34,473 nucleotides of DNA from Candidatus Onthousia faecipullorum (lineage in GTDB: Bacteria > Bacillota_I > Bacilli_A > RF39 > UBA660), in contig DVKQ01000011.1 in the NCBI GenBank assembly GCA_018715925.1, positions 1 to 34,473 of the forward strand, given 5' to 3'. Shown one piece after another: positions 10,543 through 18,323 of this stretch (the first letter of the stretch is position 1; each line of letters starts with the position of its first letter). The notes under the pieces are model-generated. The model worked only from the letters and a program-made list of their open reading frames with translations, was not told where the DNA came from and searched no databases. Position numbers and translations under genes: made by a program.

Positions 10543-11367
10543 ATGAATAATTTAGTTGTTGGTATAAAGAAATTCTTTACTAATAAAAATACTGTTACAG
10601 TTGTTGGTGTTATTCTTGCTATTATAATTATTTATGTAGGTTATAATATGCGTATTAATCAAGCGATTACACCTGTTACTGTTCCATATGCTATGGAAGA
10701 TATAAATCCTAGAACACAGATTACAGAAGACATGGTTGGTACTATGGAAATTCCTCAGTCAATGGTAAATGATAATATTATTTCTAATTCTGCGGATGTT
10801 ATAGATATGTATTCTAATTACAATAGTTTTATACCTGAAGGTAGTTTGTTCTATTCTAAGAGTGTTGTATCAAGAGATCAATTACCTGGAAATATAATAT
10901 TAGATTATCCTAAAGGATATGTTTTATATAACTTAGATGTTGATATGGCTAGTACTTATAGTAACCAAATTGTTCCTGGTAATTATATTGATATTTACTT
11001 AAAAGTTCAGAATGCTGAAGGTGCTCAAGGTACTGCGATTGCAGAAGATAGAATTATGGTTGGTAAGTTACTTTCTAATATTAAAGTACTTGCTGTATTT
11101 GATAGTAGTGGTAATGATGTTTTTGCTAATGTAGAAGAAAAAACAGCTCCTGCCCAGATTATATTTGCTGTTCCAGAAGAATATCATATTTTACTTCGTA
11201 AAGCAGGTTTCTTACGTGCTTATGAATCTGAAATTATTCCTGTTCCAACTAATGAAAGTTTAGAAGATGAGCCAGGTGACGTTGAGTTATCTAGTGAGGA
11301 TTTGAAAAACTTTATTAATAATGTTACAGCGATGACTGAAGAAGATTTATCTTATACACAACAGTAA
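10543..11367 (+). CDS. CpaB/RcpC-like SAF-domain pilus assembly protein
   Basis: TM then 'TPVTVPYAMEDINPRTQITEDMVGTMEIPQSMV' SAF-like segment and 'IVPGNYIDIYLKV'; adjacent to CpaF-like ATPase. Confidence 0.75.
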   Translation: MNNLVVGIKKFFTNKNTVTVVGVILAIIIIYVGYNMRINQAITPVTVPYAMEDINPRTQITEDMVGTMEIPQSMVNDNIISNSADVIDMYSNYNSFIPEGSLFYSKSVVSRDQLPGNIILDYPKGYVLYNLDVDMASTYSNQIVPGNYIDIYLKVQNAEGAQGTAIAEDRIMVGKLLSNIKVLAVFDSSGNDVFANVEEKTAPAQIIFAVPEEYHILLRKAGFLRAYESEIIPVPTNESLEDEPGDVELSSEDLKNFINNVTAMTEEDLSYTQQ

Positions 11368-11382
11368 AAAAGGGGTGATGAT

Positions 11383-12705
11383 ATGAACGATACCATATTT
11401 GATAAGTTAGATTTTGGGCTATTTGAACCACTTATTAAAGATGATGATATTACAGATATTTCTTATTGTAATCATGGACAAATTTGGGTTCGTTCCTTAA
11501 CTCAAGGTTCTAAAAGAGTAGAAATTGAAGGGCTAAATGATGCTTTTGTTGAAAAGTTAGCCTTTCAATGTTCTAATGTTATGGGAACTACTTTTAATAA
11601 TGCAAAACCATTTCTTGATGCTGAATCTACAGAGTTACGTCTTAACTTTGTACATGATTCTATTGCTACTAATGGTATTGCAGTAGTTATTCGTAAAACC
11701 CCTGCTAAGATTAGACTTAATAGAGATAAATTACTTAATGAAGATTATTTTACTGCTAATATTCATGATATTTTAATGAAATGTGTTGAAGGTCATTGTA
11801 ATATTATTGTAAGTGGAGAGACTGGTTCTGGTAAAACAGAATTTGTTAAGTATTTAGCAAGCCATACTAAAGAAAATGAGAAAATTATTACTATAGAAGA
11901 TACATTGGAACTTCATTTGGATAAGATATTTCCTCATAGAGACATAGTTGCTATGAAAACTAATAATGTGGCAAGTTATACCGATGTGTTGGTTACTTGT
12001 ATGCGTCAGAATCCTAAATGGATATTATTATCAGAAGTTCGTAGTGCAGAAGCGGTTACGGCAGTTCGTAACTCAATAAGTTCTGGACATAATATTTTAT
12101 CTACAATACATGCTGATAAAGCTAGTGCTATACCTTATCGTATGTATTCGCTTCTTGAGAGTGATATTGATGTTGATCAGTTTTTATCAACAATTTATAG
12201 ATATATTCAATTAGGAGTTCACATTAAAGCATATTATAGTAAAGAATATGGTAAGTTTCATCGTGAAGTCGATGAGGTTGTAGAATTTTATGTAGATGAT
12301 AATAATAAGCCACAGTCTCATATTTTATATCAAAAGACTTTTGGTAAGGCACCTGTACAAAATATGCCAACAGAGCATTTAAAAGAATATTTGGAAAATC
12401 AAAATATCTTTATTGATAATTTATTTACTAAAGGGGATTCAATGAATGTTATTAATAATGAAACTAATAATACTTTAGAAACAACTACTGTAAACGTAGT
12501 GGAATCTCCTAACTTTGAGAGTACTATTAGTAATAATATAAATAATGTTCAAACAAATATAAATAATTTAGCAAGCCAGTCTACTGTGGTTACACCTTAT
12601 CAAAATACGATGTTTAATCAGAGTAGTCAGGTTGTTTCAACTAATCAATTAGGCGTAAATGGTGTTCAAACATCTGTACCTAAAGATAACTTTCCTACTG
12701 AGTAA
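11383..12705 (+). CDS. CpaF/TadA-type secretion ATPase (VirB11/GspE superfamily)
   Basis: Walker A GETGSGKTEF; IEDTLELHL; MRQNPKWILLSEVRSAEAVTAVRNSISSGHNILSTIHAD. Confidence 0.93.
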   Translation: MNDTIFDKLDFGLFEPLIKDDDITDISYCNHGQIWVRSLTQGSKRVEIEGLNDAFVEKLAFQCSNVMGTTFNNAKPFLDAESTELRLNFVHDSIATNGIAVVIRKTPAKIRLNRDKLLNEDYFTANIHDILMKCVEGHCNIIVSGETGSGKTEFVKYLASHTKENEKIITIEDTLELHLDKIFPHRDIVAMKTNNVASYTDVLVTCMRQNPKWILLSEVRSAEAVTAVRNSISSGHNILSTIHADKASAIPYRMYSLLESDIDVDQFLSTIYRYIQLGVHIKAYYSKEYGKFHREVDEVVEFYVDDNNKPQSHILYQKTFGKAPVQNMPTEHLKEYLENQNIFIDNLFTKGDSMNVINNETNNTLETTTVNVVESPNFESTISNNINNVQTNINNLASQSTVVTPYQNTMFNQSSQVVSTNQLGVNGVQTSVPKDNFPTE

Positions 12706-12726
12706 GTTTAAGAGAGGAGGAATTTT

Positions 12727-13620
12727 ATGGTATTGTTTTTATTAATTGCGATTGCATTTGTTGTCCTTTTATATAGAAATTATCGAGGTAGTAATGTTTC
12801 TAAGTACATTACAGATCAAGTGCAAGTGATTTATGATAAGTTTGCTCCATATTCTTATAAAGTAGTAAGAGAAAAAACTAAGCAATTAGGTCAAGAATAT
12901 ACTGCAAGACAATATCTAATTCAAGTTTTGATTTTAGGTGGTTTTGCTGGTATTGTTACTTATATGTATTTTTATAATTTAATTGTATCTATTATTTATG
13001 TTGTTATTGCTATATGTTTTGTTCCTTACTTATCTTTTTTAAGATGCAAAAGAGTATATAGTGAGTTTATTTTTGAGCAGATTCAAGTTTATACTACTAA
13101 TACTATTATGGAGTTTGCAACTACGCAAAGCTTTGTTAAATCATTAGAAGGGGTTAGAGATTCAGGTATTCTTGAAGATCCTGTATTAGCGGATGTTAAT
13201 CATATGATAGATATTGCTTATGATGAAGGATCTATTGATGGAGCCTTAAAGTTCTTCAGTGATAAATACCCATTTTATATTGTAAAAAATATGCATCAGT
13301 TGTTTTTGCAAATAACTAAAGAAGGTGCTAGAGATACGGGAGAGAGTTTAGAAAATATGCAACTGGATATAGATACACTTGTCGAAAGTGTATATCGTGA
13401 TAGAATGGATAGAGCTAATTTCCATAAGAAGTTTTTACAATATGGTGTTATGTTATTTCTTTTAGTTATGTTAATACAATATATGTTAGGTACTGAAAGT
13501 TATATTGAACTTATTAAAGCTTTTTATGTTCAACTTATACTTCACGGTATTATTATATTTAATAGTTATTTCCTTTTAAAAGGAGAAAAATATTATAATG
13601 AGAATGTGGGGGTTGAATAG
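12727..13620 (+). CDS. TadB-like inner-membrane platform protein
   Basis: Hydrophobic N- and C-terminal helices around a cytoplasmic helical domain; position after cpaF. Confidence 0.65.
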   Translation: MVLFLLIAIAFVVLLYRNYRGSNVSKYITDQVQVIYDKFAPYSYKVVREKTKQLGQEYTARQYLIQVLILGGFAGIVTYMYFYNLIVSIIYVVIAICFVPYLSFLRCKRVYSEFIFEQIQVYTTNTIMEFATTQSFVKSLEGVRDSGILEDPVLADVNHMIDIAYDEGSIDGALKFFSDKYPFYIVKNMHQLFLQITKEGARDTGESLENMQLDIDTLVESVYRDRMDRANFHKKFLQYGVMLFLLVMLIQYMLGTESYIELIKAFYVQLILHGIIIFNSYFLLKGEKYYNENVGVE

Positions 13621-13622
13621 TT

Positions 13623-14411
13623 ATGGAAATAGTTTTTGTTGCAATTATTATTTTATTTATATTAGTTTATAATAGAACTATAGATAAAAATAAATTTATT
13701 AATGATAATAAAAAATATTTTGAAATATTAAGGGAAGATGATTATGACTTCTTAGTTTATGCTAAGTATGGTGATAGTGCTGAACCTAATTCTTTGTTTG
13801 AGAAGAGAGTTATGTATGCTTTAGGAGCTTTCTTCATCTTTATGTTCTTATTTATAGATGATGTTAGCTTAATTAATATTATTCTTTCATGTTTAGTTGC
13901 ATTTTTTATCTTTAAAATGCCTTATATGCAATTAAAACAATATTATAAAAAACATTTGCATCAAATTGATGTAATGTTGCCATACTATTTAAAGAGTTTA
14001 GAAATATTAATTCAACATTATACTGTACCTGTAGCGATAGGTAAAAGTATTCCTGATGCTCCTGATATTTTTAAACCTGGTCTTAGGGAAATGATTGAAA
14101 AGATTAATTCAGGAGATTCAAGTATTACACCTTATATGGATTTTGCTAATACTTATCCTGTTAGGGACTCTATGAGAATGATGAGACTTTTATATCGTTT
14201 AGGTCTTGGTGGACAAGAGAAAAAACAAGAAAGACTACTAATGTTTTCTCGTACGGTTTCTAATTTGCAGGCGAAAGCAAGAGATACTAAATATAAAGAA
14301 AGACTTGATCATATGGGTAATATGACAATGATTATGCTTGTTGTTACTGGTGTTAGTGTAATGATAGTTATACTTGCATCTTTGATGTCTAGTTTGGGTA
14401 CGGCTTTATAA
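13623..14411 (+). CDS. TadC-like inner-membrane platform protein
   Basis: LLYRLGLGGQEKKQERLLMFSRTVSNLQAKARDTKYKERLDHMGNMTMIMLVVTGVSVMIVILASLMSSLG; second platform-type protein in the Tad gene order. Confidence 0.65.
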   Translation: MEIVFVAIIILFILVYNRTIDKNKFINDNKKYFEILREDDYDFLVYAKYGDSAEPNSLFEKRVMYALGAFFIFMFLFIDDVSLINIILSCLVAFFIFKMPYMQLKQYYKKHLHQIDVMLPYYLKSLEILIQHYTVPVAIGKSIPDAPDIFKPGLREMIEKINSGDSSITPYMDFANTYPVRDSMRMMRLLYRLGLGGQEKKQERLLMFSRTVSNLQAKARDTKYKERLDHMGNMTMIMLVVTGVSVMIVILASLMSSLGTAL

Positions 14412-14437
14412 TTATGTAAAATACTAAAAAAAAGTAG

Positions 14438-14465
14438 TTACAAACTAGTGAATGTTTGGTATAAT
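14438..14465 (+). promoter_or_regulatory. Putative sigma-A promoter upstream of the small pilin-like gene
   Basis: TTACAA (14438-14443), 16 nt, TATAAT (14460-14465). Confidence 0.5.
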
Positions 14466-14499
14466 TATTTCTGTAAGATATGTGAAAGGAGTGAGTTAA

Positions 14500-14661
14500 A
14501 TGAAAGAAGCGACTGGTGAATTAAATATGACTGTAGTAACTATTGTACTTATTGGAGTTATTGCAGCATTCTTTGCTTTCTTTTGGCCTACAATCCAAGA
14601 AAGTATTCAAGATACTTGGAATGATAATACTAGTTCTCAATCAAATGTAGATTTTAATTAA
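14500..14661 (+). CDS. 53-aa Flp-pilin-like small protein (absent from the supplied ORF track)
   Basis: RBS-like AAAGGAG upstream; MKEATGELNMTVVTIVLIGVIAAFFAFFWPTIQESIQDTWNDNTSSQSNVDFN*: short leader ending in Gly6, one TM, short polar tail. Confidence 0.75.
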   Translation: MKEATGELNMTVVTIVLIGVIAAFFAFFWPTIQESIQDTWNDNTSSQSNVDFN

Positions 14662-14678
14662 TAAGGATGTGATTTATA

Positions 14679-15122
14679 ATGAGAGATGCGATAGGTCAAT
14701 TTTTTGTTTTACAAGTTATATTAGCTTTTGTTATTTTAATTAATGGTTATATGGCTTATTCTGTTAATTATGCTAGAGCATTTCGCGTTAAAAATCAAAT
14801 TGTTGATATTATTGAACAGTATGAAGGACCTTATAATCGAGAAGGAATAGAGAAGATTAATAGTTATATTGATCAGATGACTTATGAAGTTCCCGGACGT
14901 ATTGTTAATGAATTTGAAAGTGATTACGGTGGTGAGGCTAGTTGTCAAAATGGGTGGTGTTATATTCCACATAAAGTTACTATTGCTAGTGGTGATGAGG
15001 ATATGACAGGTTATTATTATTCTGTGGTTACTTTTGTTAATATTGATATTCCTGTAGTTAATAATATAATTGGATTAGGAAATTTTTTGAGAGTCTATGG
15101 TGAGACTAGAACTATCTATTAA
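14679..15122 (+). CDS. TadE-like / minor pilin-like protein
   Basis: MRDAIGQFFVLQVILAFVILINGYMAYSVNYARAFRVKNQIVDIIEQYEG: Gly6 then TM then amphipathic helix; C-terminal soluble domain with a Cys pair. Confidence 0.55.
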   Translation: MRDAIGQFFVLQVILAFVILINGYMAYSVNYARAFRVKNQIVDIIEQYEGPYNREGIEKINSYIDQMTYEVPGRIVNEFESDYGGEASCQNGWCYIPHKVTIASGDEDMTGYYYSVVTFVNIDIPVVNNIIGLGNFLRVYGETRTIY

Positions 15123-15139
15123 GAGAGGAAAGTGATATA

Positions 15140-16120
15140 ATGAATGTTATTATTGCTAATGAAGCTAAAACAATGCTTTCCACTTTAGATATTGATGTTA
15201 TTAAAAGCGTTGATGGTGTTCATACTGCTGAAGAGATAGTTGAAATGTTTAAAAACTTCTTTTATGCAAGAATGATTTTAGATGTAACAGCGATTAAAGA
15301 TTATGATAATATTACAAATATTCAAAAAATATCTATAGGTCTTGATGCTGATAAAATTATTCTTTTACTTCCTAATAATGAGATTTCTAATTCAAGTAGT
15401 TATTTATCTAAAATAATATCTATGGGTATTTATAATTTTACTACTACTGTTGATGGAATTAAGTATTTGTTAGATCATCCTAATACATATAAAGACGTTG
15501 CTCATATTCAACAGCTTAATGATTTATCTAGTACTATAAGTGATAAAGTAATTGCAGGTTCTAGTGTTATTGGAATTAAAAATATTACTGATCATGCTGG
15601 TAGTACAACATTAATTTATATGCTAAAAAAAGAATTGCAAGAGACGTATGGTATGAGTGTTGTTGCTATCGAAGTTAATCGACATGATTTCCTTTACTTT
15701 AACGATAATAATATGGTGTCTGTTGGTGATGATAAATTACTTAGTGAAATTGCTAAACATAAGGGAGCTGCTATTATCTTAATAGATTTAAATGATTCTA
15801 GTAATGAAGGTGCTTGTGATGATGTTTTGTATTTGATTGAGCCTTCTAGTATAAAACTTAATAAATTAATGAGAAGAGATAGAAAAATTTTTGAAGAATT
15901 AAAGGGTAAAAAGTTGGTTCTTAATATGAGTTTACTTTCTAATAGTGATATTATGGATTTTGAATATGAAGGTAGAACTAAGGTTTTTTATAACATACCA
16001 CCTTTAAATGATAGAGTTAAAAATCCTGTACTTAGTGATTTTTTATCTAAAGTTGGACTTGTTAATAATACTAAAGGTAAAGAAGGCAGTAGTAAAATTT
16101 TTGGACTATTTAAAAGATAA
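15140..16120 (+). CDS. TadZ/CpaE-like protein (receiver-like N-terminus plus divergent MinD-type ATPase domain)
   Basis: Position in the Tad order; N-terminal receiver-like alternation; GIKNITDHAGSTTLIYMLKKEL at the expected P-loop location. Confidence 0.5.
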   Translation: MNVIIANEAKTMLSTLDIDVIKSVDGVHTAEEIVEMFKNFFYARMILDVTAIKDYDNITNIQKISIGLDADKIILLLPNNEISNSSSYLSKIISMGIYNFTTTVDGIKYLLDHPNTYKDVAHIQQLNDLSSTISDKVIAGSSVIGIKNITDHAGSTTLIYMLKKELQETYGMSVVAIEVNRHDFLYFNDNNMVSVGDDKLLSEIAKHKGAAIILIDLNDSSNEGACDDVLYLIEPSSIKLNKLMRRDRKIFEELKGKKLVLNMSLLSNSDIMDFEYEGRTKVFYNIPPLNDRVKNPVLSDFLSKVGLVNNTKGKEGSSKIFGLFKR

Positions 16121-16123
16121 TAA

Positions 16124-16152
16124 TTGACAAATTTTATTATTTTGTATATTAT
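16124..16152 (+). promoter_or_regulatory. Strong sigma-A-like promoter before the VirB2-like genes
   Basis: TTGACA (16124-16129), 17 nt, TATTAT (16147-16152). Confidence 0.75.
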
Positions 16153-16175
16153 TATCTTAGTGAAGGAGAATGTAT

Positions 16176-16556
16176 ATGAATATGATGTTATTAATGAATA
16201 TTGTACAAGTTTTAGATACTACAGTAAATCCAGAAGATAATTGTCGTGGTTTTGGTTTTATCGTTAGAATTATTAAAAATGGTCTATTTCCTATTTTACA
16301 AATAGGTATTCCTATCATTTTAATAGTATTAGGTACCTTAGATTTAGGTAAAGCAGTTATTTCTAGTGATGATAAAGCTGTTAAAGAGGCACAATCTAAA
16401 TTAATTAAGAGATGTATTTATGCTATATTAGTATTCTTTATTGTTACTCTTGTTAATTTAGTGTTCTCTATGGTAGGTACTATTGCTGGAGATGATGCAC
16501 CTGGATTACAGTCTTGGAGTGCTTGTTGGTCCAATCCAGATGGTGGTTCAGAATAA
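16176..16556 (+). CDS. VirB2-like two-TM protein, paralog 1
   Basis: GLFPILQIGIPIILIVLGTLDLGKAVISSDDKAVKEAQSKLIKRCIYAILVFFIVTLVNLVFSMVG. The track starts at 16170, but ATG 16176 has proper spacing to AAGGAGA. Confidence 0.65.
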   Translation: MNMMLLMNIVQVLDTTVNPEDNCRGFGFIVRIIKNGLFPILQIGIPIILIVLGTLDLGKAVISSDDKAVKEAQSKLIKRCIYAILVFFIVTLVNLVFSMVGTIAGDDAPGLQSWSACWSNPDGGSE

Positions 16557-16561
16557 TGGGG

Positions 16562-16586
16562 AATAGCAATTTAATTGCTATTTTTT
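16562..16586 (+). terminator. Rho-independent terminator after VirB2-like paralog 1
   Basis: AATAGCAAT TTA ATTGCTATT followed by TTTT. Confidence 0.85.
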
Positions 16587-16602
16587 CTTAAGGAATGATT
16601 TT

Positions 16603-16947
16603 ATGTTTCAGATATTAGATGTAATGGTAAATTTTGAAAGTAATTGTTCTGGACTTGATTCTATTATTAGAGTTATTAAAGAAGGAGTGTTTCCTATTGT
16701 ACAAATAGCGATACCTATTATTTTAATAGTTCTTTGTACTTTAGATTTGGGGAAGGCAGTTATAGGAAGTGATGATAAAGAAAATAAGAAATTACTTAAG
16801 AGAATAGTAAGAAGACTTGTGTATGCTTTGATTTTATTCTTTTTAGTAACAGTTATTAATTTAATATTTACTATGGTTGGTTCTATTACTGAAAATGAGA
16901 CTTTAATTAGATGGAGTAATTGTTGGAATTATCCTATGGAAAATTAG
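16603..16947 (+). CDS. VirB2-like two-TM protein, paralog 2
   Basis: GVFPIVQIAIPIILIVLCTLDLGKAVIGSDDKENKKLLKRIVRRLVYALILFFLVTVINLIFTMVG; clearly paralogous to 16176-16556. Confidence 0.65.
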   Translation: MFQILDVMVNFESNCSGLDSIIRVIKEGVFPIVQIAIPIILIVLCTLDLGKAVIGSDDKENKKLLKRIVRRLVYALILFFLVTVINLIFTMVGSITENETLIRWSNCWNYPMEN

Positions 16948-16973
16948 ATAGCAATTTAATTGCTATTTTTTTT
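16948..16973 (+). terminator. Rho-independent terminator after VirB2-like paralog 2
   Basis: ATAGCAAT TTA ATTGCTAT plus T run; same hairpin as 16562-16586. Confidence 0.85.
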
Positions 16974-16994
16974 CTATGATGATATACTTTATTT

Positions 16995-18263
16995 ATGATG
17001 TTGGGAGAAGATTATATGAAAAAGAAATTATTTATTTTGATTGGAATTTTTGTTTTTTTAATACCTTTTACAGTTGATGCTAAGACTACCAAAGAATGTA
17101 CTTATAGAGTTGAATCTGGTTTATCTACGAATAGTGTAATGCAAGCTAATCTTAAATGTACATTAAATTGGGAAGAACCTTCTTTTTTTGGCTTATTTGG
17201 TGGATTTAGTTATAGCTGTAAAATTGTAAGAGATGCTACTGGTGATGGATATTCTGATATTACTATTGTACCTGTTAATGCTACTAAAAGTTGGGATACA
17301 GGTTTTAACTTATCTAATTGGTTTGAAGAAAATACTAAGTGTCCTTCTTATGCTGTTGTTGATGTTTCTATTTTAGATAAAAATGAAGGTAGAAGTACTT
17401 ATTCTGTTTTTTTTGCTGATACAATGACTCAAGTAAATAAAATAAAAGATATTGGTCCAGGACTTATTAAAACTCATGTTAGTATTAGTGCTAGTGAAAG
17501 AGCAAACTTGAGTCATTTTATGGAAACTAATAAAAGAAATGAGGAAGCAGAAAATAATCCTGATAGTGAGGCTGCTAGAGAATGTGTTTCTAAAAAAGAA
17601 GCATTGGATAATGCAATAGCTTTATTACAAGCTAATAGAGATAAGCTTATTGAGATGAATTGTCAAAATTATGTATTAAGTGATGAAGAACGTGATACTG
17701 TTGCTAGTCCAGATAATATTAAATGGGGAAGAGAATGTCAACAAATTACAGATACCTATAATGTTACTGTTTCATCTGCTCGTTCGGAACTTAATAATTA
17801 TGTACAAGCTGGTTGTTTAGATGTAAACAGTACTGAATATAATGAGTATAATGGTAAAATAAATAGTTTAGAACAAGAAGTTGAAGAAATTGATAATAAT
17901 ATAGAAGAACAGAATACAAGACCAACTGATGAGGAAAGAGAATGGGAAGAATTAGGTGATGGAATTGAGATTGATACAACAACTATAGGTTGTGGTGATA
18001 TATTTGGAACAGAAGAAGGATCATTTGGATGGCTTTTAAATACTATACTTGGTTATATTAGAGTAATTGGACCTATATTAGTAGTATTATTAAGTGCAAT
18101 TGACTTTATAAAAGCAGTAGTTGGATTTGATGAGAAAGCAATGAAAGAAGCTCAGAATAAATTAATTATTAGATTAGTTTGTGCAGTTGCTTTATTCTTA
18201 GTACCTACATTAGTTCAGTTATTATTCTCATTTATTAACGAGACAGTTTGTACTTTAAACTAA
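16995..18263 (+). CDS. Secreted multidomain protein with C-terminal VirB2-like two-TM domain, paralog 3
   Basis: Signal peptide; coiled-coil middle; C-term 'ILGYIRVIGPILVVLLSAIDFIKAVVGFDEKAMKEAQNKLIIRLVCAVALFLVPTLVQLLFSF' aligns with paralogs 1 and 2. ATG 17016 (MKKKLFILIG) is an alternative start. Confidence 0.7.
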   Translation: MMLGEDYMKKKLFILIGIFVFLIPFTVDAKTTKECTYRVESGLSTNSVMQANLKCTLNWEEPSFFGLFGGFSYSCKIVRDATGDGYSDITIVPVNATKSWDTGFNLSNWFEENTKCPSYAVVDVSILDKNEGRSTYSVFFADTMTQVNKIKDIGPGLIKTHVSISASERANLSHFMETNKRNEEAENNPDSEAARECVSKKEALDNAIALLQANRDKLIEMNCQNYVLSDEERDTVASPDNIKWGRECQQITDTYNVTVSSARSELNNYVQAGCLDVNSTEYNEYNGKINSLEQEVEEIDNNIEEQNTRPTDEEREWEELGDGIEIDTTTIGCGDIFGTEEGSFGWLLNTILGYIRVIGPILVVLLSAIDFIKAVVGFDEKAMKEAQNKLIIRLVCAVALFLVPTLVQLLFSFINETVCTLN

Positions 18264-18323
18264 TTGCTATTTGTTTATTTATTTGATAAAATAAGATTAA
18301 ACTATGGAAAGAAGTGATGCTTT

